In this document: piece by piece, positions 25,717 to 34,443 of the stretch
How positions within the stretch are numbered: position 1 is the stretch's first letter
Layout of the letters: each line of letters starts with the position of its first letter
Origin: Acidaminobacter sp.
Lineage (GTDB): Bacteria; Bacillota_A; Clostridia; Peptostreptococcales; Acidaminobacteraceae
Length of the DNA: 64,000 nt
Assembly: GCA_009881125.1 (NCBI GenBank)
Contig: WXFH01000011.1
Span: 1-64,000 of the forward strand
Direction: 5' to 3'
Program-made: the position numbers and the translations under genes
Notes under the pieces: generated by a model
Told to the model about the DNA's origin: nothing
What the model saw: only the letters and a program-made list of their open reading frames with translations
Database searches by the model: none

Positions 25717-26655
25717 CTATCGAGATCTGGAACCAAGTACTTTGAGCATGTGAGTTGTCATGGCTGACAGGTCGTATTCAGGCCTCCAGCCCCACTGCGC
25801 CCTGGCGCAGCTGTCATCCAGCGAATTTGGCCACGAGTCGGCAATGGCTTGCTTGACAGGATTGACATCATAGTCCATTCGAAATTCTGGAAGATGCTTC
25901 TGAATTTCCTTTGCCAATTGAGACGGAGAAAAGCTCATGGCGGAAATGTTATAGGCATTGCGATGCTGAAGCTTCGCGGGATCTGCTTCCATCAGCTCAA
26001 CCACCGCTCTAAGAGCGTCCGGCATATACATCATGTCGAGAAAAGTCTCAGGCCCCAGATCACAACTGAATTGACCTGTTTCAATCGCTTTGTAGAAAAT
26101 ATGCACCGCGTAATCCGTAGTCCCTCCGCCTGGAAGGGCTTCATGGGAAATCAATCCCGGAAACCGCACCCCCCGTGTGTCTACGCCAAAGTGATGGTGG
26201 TAGTAATCACACAGCAGCTCTCCTGCAACTTTGGAGATGCCATAGATCGTTCTGGGACGCTGAATGGTCAGCTGCGGCGTGTGATCCAGAGGCGTCTCAG
26301 GTCCAAATGCCGCAATGGAGCTCGGCGTGAACACCGCAGCAGAAGTCTCCTTTGCTGCCTCAAGGACATTATAGAGGCCATTCATATTGATCTGCCACAG
26401 TGCTTCAGGATTCTTTTCCCCCTGGGCTGACAATATGGCCGCCAGATGAATGACACTGTCGATTTGATGTTTTCGGATGACCTCAATTAGCTGGACGGCA
26501 CTGAGAACATCGAGTTTTTCATAGATCGCGTGATGACGGATGTCGTCGTGTCTGCCTGAAGCAACCACCTGATCGTGCCCATAGACAGACTGAAGATAAG
26601 TCGTCAGTTCTGTTCCAATTTGTCCGGATGCGCCTGTGATAAGTATTTTTTTCAA
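25717..26655 (-). CDS. SDR-type L-threonine 3-dehydrogenase-like NAD-dependent epimerase/dehydratase
   Basis: An extended short-chain dehydrogenase with NAD motif ITGASGQIG (about 6-14), catalytic Y-x3-K in RTIYGISKVAGE (about 137) and the threonine-dehydrogenase hallmarks GGGTTDYAVHIFY and FLDMMYMPDA. It probably oxidises L-threonine to 2-amino-3-oxobutyrate, which needs a partner (KBL) not seen in this window. The length with a TTG start at 26655 is 312 aa, the family norm; AAGGAG lies 10 nt upstream and upstream in-frame starts lack a site. It heads the first histidine module. Confidence 0.85.
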   Translation of the reverse strand: MKKILITGASGQIGTELTTYLQSVYGHDQVVASGRHDDIRHHAIYEKLDVLSAVQLIEVIRKHQIDSVIHLAAILSAQGEKNPEALWQINMNGLYNVLEAAKETSAAVFTPSSIAAFGPETPLDHTPQLTIQRPRTIYGISKVAGELLCDYYHHHFGVDTRGVRFPGLISHEALPGGGTTDYAVHIFYKAIETGQFSCDLGPETFLDMMYMPDALRAVVELMEADPAKLQHRNAYNISAMSFSPSQLAKEIQKHLPEFRMDYDVNPVKQAIADSWPNSLDDSCARAQWGWRPEYDLSAMTTHMLKVLGSRSR

Positions 26656-26862
26656 CTCATACACTCTCCTTGGGTCGCCGGATCCATTCACAGTGTAGAT
26701 CCCGGCTGTCAAAAAAGCGTCAAACCGCTGGAGGATTATCAAAAATAAAACGATCATCCCAACCTGATTGTACCCGAAATTTCAAAAAATCATCGCTTTG
26801 ACCGGATTCGGATGTTAAACTTATGAATAATAAAGGTTTATTAGATGCTTGGAGGTCATATT

Positions 26863-27564
26863 ATGCCGGAATTCATGCTCACCTCAGATATGCTGATTAA
26901 ACTGCTGCTCTCCTGTATTCTGGGCGGCATGATTGGACTTGAACGCGAAAGCGTTAACCGCCCGGCTGGTTTTCGAACTCACATGCTGGTCAGCATTGGC
27001 TCCACTTTGGTCATGATGATCAACGCCGTCATGATCAGCGCCTATGGTGATATGGTCAATCTTGATCCCGGACGATTTGGCGCGGCGGTCATCAGCGGGA
27101 TAGGCTTTTTAGGTGCCGGCACCATTATCAAAGAAGGTAATTCCGTCAAGGGCTTAACAACTGCAGCGAGCCTCTGGACAGTCGCTTGCATAGGCCTAGC
27201 TATTGGCGCGGGCTACTATTCACTCAGCATTATTACTACGCTGACTGTCCTGGTCATTTTGGAGTTGTTCGCACGGATCGAAAAAAACATCATCAAAAAA
27301 CGCAGACAGCTTGTACTTCGGATAGTATCCGAAAACACACCCGGCCAGATTGGCAAAATTGGAGATGTCACCGGCTTTCACAAGTGTCTGATCCAGGACA
27401 TTGATCTGGATCATCAGACCGATCAAACCGCTGTCATTACTTTGGCGCTGAAGTATCCCAAAGCTTTTGATCTCACCGGTCTGATGGATGACTTATCCGC
27501 TTTGAGCGGTTTAAAATCCGTTGAGCAGTTAACACCGGTTTACCACGGATCCGTGGAGCATTAA
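26863..27564 (+). CDS. MgtC/SapB-family membrane protein
   Basis: Four membrane segments in the first 140 residues carry the MgtC signature GGMIGLERESVNRPAGFRTHMLVSIGS and GIGFLGAGTIIKEG; a C-terminal soluble domain of about 80 residues looks ACT-like. Family members act in magnesium or phosphate homeostasis, often by inhibiting ATP synthase. I chose the ATG at 26863, with GGAGG 7 nt upstream. It is transcribed divergently from the threonine dehydrogenase operon. Confidence 0.88.
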   Translation: MPEFMLTSDMLIKLLLSCILGGMIGLERESVNRPAGFRTHMLVSIGSTLVMMINAVMISAYGDMVNLDPGRFGAAVISGIGFLGAGTIIKEGNSVKGLTTAASLWTVACIGLAIGAGYYSLSIITTLTVLVILELFARIEKNIIKKRRQLVLRIVSENTPGQIGKIGDVTGFHKCLIQDIDLDHQTDQTAVITLALKYPKAFDLTGLMDDLSALSGLKSVEQLTPVYHGSVEH

Positions 27565-27642
27565 TTTGAGTGAAATAGGGATGAAGGCAGCGGGTATCTG
27601 AAGCATAAGCCCATTAAGCTCTGATTGCATATTGTGAACCTG

Positions 27643-27696
27643 AAAAAAGACGGCGTCCTGGGCTGTATAGCCAAGTGACACCGTCTTCCTTTTTTG
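27643..27696. terminator. Bidirectional terminator between mgtC-like gene and asnS
   Basis: AAAAAAGACGG...CCGTCTT with flanking A and T tracts closes a long imperfect stem serving both convergent genes. Confidence 0.75.
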
Positions 27697-27717
27697 TCTT
27701 CAGATGCAATCTGTTTC

Positions 27718-29103
27718 CTAAAACTCCGCCGTCTTCACCGTACGAGGGAACGGTATGACATCGCGGATATTGGTTATTCCCGTCAAGTACATGAGGATCC
27801 GTTCAAAACCCAATCCATAGCCTGCGTGGCGGGTCGTGCCGTACTTTCTCAGTTCGAGGTACCACCAGTAGTCCTCTACATGAAGGTTCATGTCCTTAAT
27901 GCGCTGAACCAGGTTATCATAACGCTCCTCGCGCTGGGAGCCGCCTATTATCTCACCAACACCCGGAACCAGAAGATCCATGGCCGCGACAGTCTTGCCG
28001 TCTTCATTCAGTCTCATGTAAAAGGCTTTGATCTCTTTCGGATAGTTGATAACAAAGACAGGCTTCTTGAACACTTTTTCTGTCAGATAACGCTCATGCT
28101 CCGTCTGAAGATCCAGACCCCAGCTGACTGGATAATCGAAAACGACATCTGCTTTTTCAAGAAGTTCAATTGCTTCAGTATAAGTGACCCGCGCGAAGTC
28201 GGAGTTGACGACATGGGTCAGTCTTTCCATCAGTCCTGTATCTATGCGCTCGTTGAAGAAGGCGATCTCTTCAGGACACTCCGCCATGACATACCGGATA
28301 ATGTACTTAATCATTTCTTCCGCGATTTCCATATTGCCATTTAAATCCGTGAATGCCATTTCCGGCTCAATCATCCAGAACTCTGCTGCATGGCGGGCGG
28401 TGTTGGAATTCTCAGCACGGAAAGTCGGACCAAAAGTATAAGTGTTTCTGAAAGCTTGTGCAAAAATTTCTGCTTCAAGCTGACCGCTGACTGTCAGGTT
28501 CGTTTCTTTGCCAAAGAAGTCTTCGGAAAAATCGATCTCACCCGACTCTGTTCTAGGAGGATTCCCGAGCTCTAACGTCGTGACGCGGAACATTTCTCCG
28601 GCACCTTCAGCATCACTGCCTGTGACAATTGGGGTATGCGCATACACAAAACCTTTTTCCTGGAAAAAGCGGTGAATGGCGAACGCCGCGACAGACCTGA
28701 CACGAAACGCAGCTGAAAAGGTATTGCTGCGCGGTCTGAGATGCGCGATCGTTCTCAAATACTCCAGAGTATGTCGTTTTTTCTGAAGCGGATAGTCCGC
28801 ATCTGAGGTGCCTTCAATGATGATTTCGGACGCCTTGATTTCAAAGGGCTGCTTGGCCTGAGGCGTCAAAATCATTTCTCCGGTAATGATCAGAGAAGTT
28901 GAAATTGGATACTTCGCTACTTCGTCAAAATTTTCAAGGGTTTTGTCAAACACGATCTGTACGTTTCTGAAGGTCGTGCCGTCATTCAACTCAATAAATC
29001 CGAAGTTCTTGCTGTCTCTGACGGTTCTGATCCAGCCGCCTATTGTGACCGACTGGCCAGCCAATTCATTGTAGCTGAGCATTAAATCTTTCATCAATTG
29101 CAT
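27718..29103 (-). CDS. asnS: Asparaginyl-tRNA synthetase
   Basis: A class IIb synthetase: an N-terminal OB-fold anticodon-binding domain (about 15-110; [18 protein letters not shown]) is followed by the catalytic domain with motif 2 [25 protein letters not shown] (about 230) and motif 3 [13 protein letters not shown] (about 435). It charges tRNA-Asn. AsnRS-specific spacing without the AspRS insertion fits the 461-residue length. The ATG at 29103 follows GGAGGAATCTGC. A T-box with an AAC specifier lies in its leader, so expression responds to uncharged tRNA-Asn. Confidence 0.95.
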   Translation of the reverse strand: MQLMKDLMLSYNELAGQSVTIGGWIRTVRDSKNFGFIELNDGTTFRNVQIVFDKTLENFDEVAKYPISTSLIITGEMILTPQAKQPFEIKASEIIIEGTSDADYPLQKKRHTLEYLRTIAHLRPRSNTFSAAFRVRSVAAFAIHRFFQEKGFVYAHTPIVTGSDAEGAGEMFRVTTLELGNPPRTESGEIDFSEDFFGKETNLTVSGQLEAEIFAQAFRNTYTFGPTFRAENSNTARHAAEFWMIEPEMAFTDLNGNMEIAEEMIKYIIRYVMAECPEEIAFFNERIDTGLMERLTHVVNSDFARVTYTEAIELLEKADVVFDYPVSWGLDLQTEHERYLTEKVFKKPVFVINYPKEIKAFYMRLNEDGKTVAAMDLLVPGVGEIIGGSQREERYDNLVQRIKDMNLHVEDYWWYLELRKYGTTRHAGYGLGFERILMYLTGITNIRDVIPFPRTVKTAEF

Positions 29104-29160
29104 GCAGATTCCTCCATTAATTCATTCAATTCTAATAAAATTCTCATTGTTTCCGCCAAC

Positions 29161-29447
29161 AAAAAAACCTTTCGCGCCTGCACTAATGACAAGGGACGAA
29201 AGGTTATTCGCGGTACCACCCTGATTGCCGAGTTCCATGACTCAGCCTCTCAAAACCCTGTAACGAAGGTCAGTCGCCCGAATCTACCAGCTTAGCCCGG
29301 CTTATCAAAAATCCGCTTGTAAGCTTTCGGTCAGGAGCTCAGGGATGTTTTTCATACGGTGACATGACGGCGGGCTCACACCATTCCCGCTTCGCTGGGG
29401 TCAGACAGTCGCATTACTCTTCCCTTCATTGCCAAACACACTAAATT
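29161..29447 (-). promoter_or_regulatory. T-box riboswitch (asparagine) in the asnS leader
   Basis: The antiterminator core AGGGTGGTACCGCG lies at 29209-29222. It competes with a terminator formed by AACCTTTCG/CGAAAGGTT (29166-29205) followed by seven T (29161-29167). Upstream stem I shows the AGAGTA side and the specifier side AAAAACATCCC; the specifier codon AAC (29347-29349) is asparagine, in agreement with the gene it controls. Confidence 0.9.
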
Positions 29448-29453
29448 ACAACT

Positions 29454-29482
29454 ATTATAGTGTAAACCACTTCAATAGTCAA
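29454..29482 (-). promoter_or_regulatory. Sigma-A promoter of the T-box/asnS transcript
   Basis: On the minus strand TTGACT (29477-29482) and TATAAT (29454-29459) are 17 bp apart. Confidence 0.8.
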
Positions 29483-29530
29483 ACAGAGCATGAGTGTAGT
29501 CCAAGGGCCAGCCCTCACCATAATTTCCGG

Positions 29531-30115
29531 CTAAAGCATTGGCTCTACAATTTCTGAGTGCTTAAAGCCATTAGGTACGTTGATGCAAAGGACTTTGACC
29601 ATTCGACTGGTATAGTTGGCCCAGTTGTGAACCGTATTGGACTCAAAGTGTGCGCAGTCTCCGGGATACAGTTCAAAGCGTTCATTATTCAAATATAAGG
29701 TGAAGATGCCTTCCAGAACGTAAATGAATTCTTCTCCTTCATGTTGGTAAGGCGAGAGCAGTTCATCTTCTGACTTAGGCAATATTTCAATGACGCGCGG
29801 CAAAATATCCCTGTTTTCCAGGTCATTGCTCAAATGATAGTGAATGAAGTGCGCGCTGTCTACCCTGGCGACTTCTCTCTCGAAAGAGCGCATGATGACG
29901 TCATTGCTCCGCTTTTTAAGCGGAAAGAAATAGGAAAGATCCACATCCAGAGCCCTAGCGATTTTTTCCAGAGACGTGATCGCCAGAGCTGTCAGTCCGC
30001 GTTCAACCTGAGAAAGAAATCCAATGGACAATTCTGTCATTTCACTGAGTTCTTTCAAGGTCATTTTTTTAGATAAACGCAGATCCTTGATTTTATCTCC
30101 AATATTATTAGGCAT
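29531..30115 (-). CDS. XRE-family regulator with C-terminal cupin domain
   Basis: An N-terminal lambda-repressor-type helix-turn-helix (about 8-62; MTLKELSEMTELSIGFLSQVERGLTALAITSLEKIA) is joined to a cupin domain (about 110-185; HEGEEFIYVLEGIFTLYLNNERFELYPGD). Such proteins often repress amino-acid or polyamine catabolism and sense a small ligand in the cupin. I chose the ATG at 30115 with GGAG 7 nt upstream. The glutaminase gene lies 115 bp upstream on the same strand and is a reasonable target. Confidence 0.9.
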   Translation of the reverse strand: MPNNIGDKIKDLRLSKKMTLKELSEMTELSIGFLSQVERGLTALAITSLEKIARALDVDLSYFFPLKKRSNDVIMRSFEREVARVDSAHFIHYHLSNDLENRDILPRVIEILPKSEDELLSPYQHEGEEFIYVLEGIFTLYLNNERFELYPGDCAHFESNTVHNWANYTSRMVKVLCINVPNGFKHSEIVEPML

Positions 30116-30230
30116 AGTCACGCTCCATCCATTAGACTTACTCTCATTATAAACCTATATTAAAATTATTTCCATGTTTTTACGTTATTTTTTAATCAAG
30201 TTAAACAATTTCTTTTATTCGCCTTATTAA

Positions 30231-31145
30231 TTAAAATATATTCAAATCATAGGTGTCAGATAAATCCTTCAGCATTTTGATGCCTACCACTGAGTTCCCT
30301 TTTGAATCCAGCGCCGGTCCATAGACGCCAATGCCCATTCGCCCAGGTGCGACACCCATGATGCCGCCGCCTACACCGGACTTCGCCGGGATACCGACTT
30401 GAATCGCGAACTCCCCGGAGCCATCATACATGCCGCAGGTCACCATATAGGCCTTCGCAATCTTGGCGTATTCTCTCGGGAAGAGTTGTTCCCCCGTCTC
30501 ATAGGATTTGCCGTCAAGGGCCAGCACCATTGCCATATTGGCCAGGTCAGAGCAAGTCAGGCTGACTGAGCACTGGCTGAAATAGACTTCCAAAACATCA
30601 TTTGGATCCTGATCAAGGTTTTCCATAGCCCGAAGAAAATGGGCAATAGACCGGTTTCTGTGACCGGTTTCCTTTTCGCTCTGATATACCCTTCTGTCAA
30701 TCTCAATGCTGGGGTTATGAGCGATTTTCCTCATAAATGCCAGCAGACGTTCTATCTTGTGCGCTGGCGAGTCGCCTTTAATCAAAGCAGCAATCGAAAT
30801 TGCGCCGGCATTGATCATAGGATTGAACGGCTTGTGCTTTTCGTAGGTTTCAAGTCGAATCATGGAGTTAAAGGGATCTCCCGTAGGTTCTTTCCCAACT
30901 TTTTCAAAGATTTTGTCCATACCCCAGTCCATCAATGCCAGAATCAGCACAATAGGCTTGGAGACACTCTGCATGGTAAATTTAACATTGGCATCCCCTG
31001 CACAATACAGACTGTCTTGCCTTCTAACACAAATCCCTATCCCATCAGGACTGACTTTAGCAAGCTCGGGGATATAGGTGGCGACTTTCCCGTCTCGAGA
31101 GGACGGACCATATTTTTTTACCAGTTCCAATAAGTAATCCTGCAT
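30231..31145 (-). CDS. glsA: Glutaminase
   Basis: A serine-dependent beta-lactamase-fold glutaminase: S60-x-x-K63 in QSVSKPIV, the EPTGDPFNS loop (about 86), NPMINAGAI (about 112) and the C-terminal KSGVGGGIMG (about 258). At 304 residues it is full length. It hydrolyses glutamine to glutamate and ammonia, opposing the glutamine synthetase at 20 kb. The ATG at 31145 has a poor ribosome site (AAGCCGC), suggesting modest or regulated translation. Upstream 85-130 bp are very AT-rich. Confidence 0.93.
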   Translation of the reverse strand: MQDYLLELVKKYGPSSRDGKVATYIPELAKVSPDGIGICVRRQDSLYCAGDANVKFTMQSVSKPIVLILALMDWGMDKIFEKVGKEPTGDPFNSMIRLETYEKHKPFNPMINAGAISIAALIKGDSPAHKIERLLAFMRKIAHNPSIEIDRRVYQSEKETGHRNRSIAHFLRAMENLDQDPNDVLEVYFSQCSVSLTCSDLANMAMVLALDGKSYETGEQLFPREYAKIAKAYMVTCGMYDGSGEFAIQVGIPAKSGVGGGIMGVAPGRMGIGVYGPALDSKGNSVVGIKMLKDLSDTYDLNIF

Positions 31146-31486
31146 TATTTGCGGCTTACATTATGCGGACGCATACTCAAGCCTTCTCTCCTCTTCAAAA
31201 TATTTTATGTATGGACCTTTTAAGCCGGAAAAACCGTTTGCCTTGCTATATTTTAGAATTTGTTTCGTTTTAAAAGATTTTTTCAGTTGTTTTAAATATA
31301 AAAACATCTTTTTTTGTTTAATTCATCTATTACATCATAATTGCAAGGAGCTTTCATTTCAAGTATTTTTCGAAGAAACGCCTCATAAGTTTTTACTCGC
31401 TCTCTCACCCTACCCGTACTGATCAATTCATGCTATAATGACAACAGAATTCGGCACAATCTCCTGTGTCGATTCATTTTAACCAC
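31146..31486. other. Gene-free AT-rich divergent region between glsA and modA
   Basis: This 340-bp stretch holds no ORF I believe. It is A/T-rich between 31180 and 31400 and carries TATAAT at 31434-31439 as a possible -10 for modA without a good -35. Confidence 0.6.
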
Positions 31487-31510
31487 CGTTATACTTTAGA
31501 ATACATAACG
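31487..31510 (+). promoter_or_regulatory. Candidate ModE-like operator before modA
   Basis: CGTTAT and ATAACG are inverted repeats spaced 12 bp (24 bp in all), immediately before the modA ribosome site. The arms match the CGTTAT half-site known for ModE-family molybdate repressors. No modE gene is visible in the window. Confidence 0.4.
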
Positions 31511-31523
31511 AAGGAGCCTCCCC

Positions 31524-32375
31524 ATGAAGACTACGATCCATAGACCCAATACCACCGGCGCGTTATCGAGGGCACACAGCTTTCAACCTGCCTGTTCGCA
31601 GCGTCACCCCAAAATAAGATCTCTAATCCTGTTCCTCCTTGCCGCAGTCACCTTTACCCTCGCCGGCTGCAGTGCCTCCAGTGAAAAAACGGAGCTTATT
31701 ATGGGTGCTGCCTCTTCCCTGACCGAACCTCTAAATGAGCTCTCCGAGCTCTACGCCTTGAAAACCGGCGTCCGCCCCCAAATTTCCTTTGCGTCGTCGG
31801 GCACACTCAGAAAACAGGCTGAGGAAGGCGCACCCTTTGATCTGCTTTTACTTGCCTCCACCTCAGATCTTGATGCCTTGTCTGACGCGGGCCTTCTCCT
31901 TGAAGCTTCCAGGCGCGACCTCTTAAGCAATCAAATTTGTTTTATCTCCACACATCTGGAGATCCCCGCGTCACTCGAAACACTTCCAGACCTTCTTGAA
32001 ATGTCCGAACGCATCACACTGGGCGACCCGGCCAGTGTCCCCGTGGGCAAATACGCTGCCCAGTCCCTCGAGAGTCTGGGCGTCTCTCATCTAATTGAAG
32101 ATAAGAAACTCTATGCCAAAGACGCTCGACAAGTTCTGCAATATTTGAACTCAGGTGCAGTCGACGCCGGATTTGTCTTCGCAACGGATGTCGCTCTGCT
32201 GGAAATCGAAGTATCCACGCTGATCCTGCCCGACCATACACACCAGCCAATCCTCTATCCTGCCGCCCTAATTTCAGACAGCCCTGAAGCCGCGGCGTTC
32301 CTGGAATTCCTGAGCAGTGAGGAAGCCCTTTCCGTTTTTAAGTCCTATGGCTTTTCCATACCAGACCAAAATTGA
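31524..32375 (+). CDS. modA: Molybdate ABC transporter substrate-binding lipoprotein ModA
   Basis: After an unusually long N-terminal region (about 30 residues) comes a hydrophobic signal (RSLILFLLAAVTFTLAGC) with a lipobox cysteine near residue 48. The mature part begins with GAASSLTEPLNEL, the ModA oxyanion-site signature, and continues through FASSGTLRKQAEEGAPFDLLLLAS. It captures molybdate or tungstate outside the membrane for ModBC. The ATG at 31524 follows AAGGAGCCTCCCC. It is the first gene of modABC. Confidence 0.92.
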   Translation: MKTTIHRPNTTGALSRAHSFQPACSQRHPKIRSLILFLLAAVTFTLAGCSASSEKTELIMGAASSLTEPLNELSELYALKTGVRPQISFASSGTLRKQAEEGAPFDLLLLASTSDLDALSDAGLLLEASRRDLLSNQICFISTHLEIPASLETLPDLLEMSERITLGDPASVPVGKYAAQSLESLGVSHLIEDKKLYAKDARQVLQYLNSGAVDAGFVFATDVALLEIEVSTLILPDHTHQPILYPAALISDSPEAAAFLEFLSSEEALSVFKSYGFSIPDQN

Positions 32376-32403
32376 CGTATTCCCCTGAATTGGAGTGATG
32401 ACC

Positions 32404-33078
32404 TTGTCCCAGCCCCTGATCCTCAGTGCGGTCCTGCTTTCCCTGAGAATAGCAGCCCTGTCGACCATACTCACCGGCCTCCTGGGTACCTTGCTCGCCC
32501 GAAAATTGTCTCAGACAAAAAAAACTTCCTTTAGAATCATTGAAACCCTGGTAGTTTTGCCGATGGTTCTGCCACCCTCCATTGTAGGTTACCTGCTTCT
32601 TCTGTCTTTAGGAAAAAACAGCTGGCTGGGAAGCTTAATTTATGCAGCCACCGGTAAAACACTCCTTTTCAGCTGGTCAGCCGCCGTCATTGCAGCGGTT
32701 ATTGTCTCCCTCCCCTTGATGTATCAAAGCGCCCGCGCCGGATTTCAAGGCGTGGATCAACGTCTTGAAAACGCCGCCAGGACCTTGGGGGCCAGCGAAT
32801 GGCATATTTTCACCGAGATCACGCTTCCTCTGGCTAGACCTAAACTACTGACTGGACTCGCGCTGTCTTTCGCTCGTGCCATTGGAGAATTTGGTGCAAC
32901 CCTCATGGTTGCCGGCAACATTCCCGGTAAAACCCAGACCATTCCCACAGCACTCTATTTCGCTGCCGAAGGCGGCGACCATGCCACTGCAAACACACTT
33001 ATGGTGATTTCCCTATTTATTGGCATAACCGCCATGTTCAGTGTCAATTTCATTTTGGACAAGTCCAGGACTCAATAG
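32404..33078 (+). CDS. modB: Molybdate ABC transporter permease ModB
   Basis: Five membrane segments and the cytoplasmic EAA loop (ENAARTLGASEWHIFTEITLPLARP, about 120-145) identify an ABC permease of the ModB type. I placed the start at TTG 32404, 8 nt after GGAG; a GTG at 32395 and an ATG at 32398 are also in frame but overlap or crowd the ribosome site. It forms the channel between ModA and ModC. The gap to modA is 28 bp and to modC 27 bp. Confidence 0.9.
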   Translation: MSQPLILSAVLLSLRIAALSTILTGLLGTLLARKLSQTKKTSFRIIETLVVLPMVLPPSIVGYLLLLSLGKNSWLGSLIYAATGKTLLFSWSAAVIAAVIVSLPLMYQSARAGFQGVDQRLENAARTLGASEWHIFTEITLPLARPKLLTGLALSFARAIGEFGATLMVAGNIPGKTQTIPTALYFAAEGGDHATANTLMVISLFIGITAMFSVNFILDKSRTQ

Positions 33079-33105
33079 TTTAATTTAGTCAAAGGAGCCT
33101 TTTAT

Positions 33106-33825
33106 ATGATAGATTTTCATCTCGTCAAACAGCTGGACGCCTTTACCCTGGATATCGCGCACACCACAGATTCACCTTTTTTGATCTTGATGGGGCCGTC
33201 AGGTTCAGGGAAAACCACATTGCTTAATCTGATTTCCGGACTGACGACGCCGGACAAAGGGTACCTGCGACTAAACGGCAGGCTTCTATACGACCACGAT
33301 ACCGGCATCTCCCTTCCGCCGCGGGATCGCCGCATTGGGTATATCTTTCAGTCCCTTGCGCTGTTTCCTCATATGACTGTCCTGCAAAATGTCATGTTTG
33401 GAGTTCGGCACGGACACCGAGGCGAGTTTCACAGTCAGGTTCGGGAGAGGGTGATGAGCCGCGACCATCGGCAAAGCATTCATGAGCAGCTGGACTTTCT
33501 AAAAATTGCGCACCTGTCTTCAAAATACCCGGCGGAGCTGTCCGGCGGCGAACGTCAGAGAGTGGCCATAGCCCGTGCGCTTTCCTCGGAGGCTGACATT
33601 CTCCTTATGGACGAGCCCTTTGCGTCCCTTGACAGAGCAAACAGGGACAACGCAATCCAGCTTCTGCTTTCTGTACAGGCCCATTATCAGAAGGCCATGA
33701 TTCTCGTCACCCATAGTCCCGAAGAGGCTGACGCCTTTGCCGGAGATCACCTGGAGATCCTCTCCGGCAAGCCTGTGAGTCTCAAAAGGCGGATAGGTTT
33801 TCTTGACGAATCTGTAAATTCTTAA
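33106..33825 (+). CDS. modC: Molybdate ABC transporter ATP-binding protein ModC (short form)
   Basis: ABC ATPase with Walker A GPSGSGKTT (about 28-36), Q loop YIFQSLALFPH, signature LSGGERQRVAIARAL (about 145) and Walker B ILLMDEPF. At 239 residues it lacks the C-terminal molybdate-binding (MOP) domain of many ModC proteins. Between the Q loop and the signature there is an extra Arg/His-rich stretch (about 105-128) that contains one copy of the dispersed GACCATCGGCAAA motif. It powers ModAB. AAGGAG precedes the ATG. Confidence 0.9.
   Translation: MIDFHLVKQLDAFTLDIAHTTDSPFLILMGPSGSGKTTLLNLISGLTTPDKGYLRLNGRLLYDHDTGISLPPRDRRIGYIFQSLALFPHMTVLQNVMFGVRHGHRGEFHSQVRERVMSRDHRQSIHEQLDFLKIAHLSSKYPAELSGGERQRVAIARALSSEADILLMDEPFASLDRANRDNAIQLLLSVQAHYQKAMILVTHSPEEADAFAGDHLEILSGKPVSLKRRIGFLDESVNS
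33463..33475 (+). repeat. Dispersed GACCATCGGCAAA motif inside modC
   Basis: Exact 13-mer copy in the coding sequence, encoding part of an apparent insertion between the Q loop and the ABC signature. Confidence 0.65.
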
Positions 33826-33898
33826 TTAAATCTTAAAAAACGCTTAATTTTCATCTCACTTTCTGGTATGATGGACTCTGTATCGAAGGAGTGATCAC

Positions 33899-34366
33899 TT
33901 GAAGAAACTCATTTTAACCAAGGAAGCAGTTGAAAAATTAGAGCGTGAGCTCGACCTGCTGATTGGAAAGCGCAAAGAAATTTCTGAAGAAATCAAGAAA
34001 GCCCGCGGTTTTGGCGACCTGTCAGAGAATGCTGAGTACCATGCCGCCCGGGAAGCCCAATCCTTGAACGAGACAGAGATTTTGAAAGTCAAAGGCATGC
34101 TTGAAAGCTATGAGCTGGAGGATGCTGGAGATTACACGCATGACCAGGTCAGACTCGGATCACAGGTCGAAGTTCTTTACATCGAAAGTGGCGACCAGGA
34201 TGAATTTACCCTCGTCACTAAAATTGAAGCGGATCCATTTGATGGGATGATTTCAAATGAATCCCCTATTGGTTCGGCCATCATTGGCCGCAAGGCGGGG
34301 GATGTCGTCAACATTTTCACCCCCGGCGGCAGCGTCACTTTGAAAGTCCTGACAGTGACCAACTAA
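33899..34366 (+). CDS. greA: Transcription elongation factor GreA
   Basis: An N-terminal coiled coil (about 1-75; KEAVEKLERELDLLIGKRKEISEEIKKARGFGDLSENAEYHAAREAQ region with conserved acidic tip) and a C-terminal FKBP-like domain (about 80-155; ESPIGSAIIGRKAGDVV) define GreA. It stimulates transcript cleavage in backtracked RNA polymerase. The 155-residue length is standard. The start is a TTG at 33899, 7 nt after AAGGAG. It follows modC by 73 bp, with TATGAT upstream as a possible own -10, and is closed by a strong terminator. Confidence 0.93.
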   Translation: MKKLILTKEAVEKLERELDLLIGKRKEISEEIKKARGFGDLSENAEYHAAREAQSLNETEILKVKGMLESYELEDAGDYTHDQVRLGSQVEVLYIESGDQDEFTLVTKIEADPFDGMISNESPIGSAIIGRKAGDVVNIFTPGGSVTLKVLTVTN

Positions 34367-34432
34367 AAAAAGTAGTATGAAATGAGTGTCAGCCGGCAAA
34401 GGCTGAAGACTCAAGTTCATACTACTTTTTTA
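34365..34432. terminator. Bidirectional terminator between greA and guaD
   Basis: A long nested hairpin: outer AAAAAAGTAGTATGAA paired with TTCATACTACTTTTTT, inner GAGT...GACTC and AGCC-GGCAAA-GGCT. Further T-rich sequence follows on the plus strand. Confidence 0.85.
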
Positions 34433-34443
34433 TTTTTTGTTTT

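Noticed and set aside
31146..31523. Molybdenum-cofactor riboswitch before modA
   Set aside because: The conserved core was not visible; the simple CGTTAT palindrome explains regulation better.
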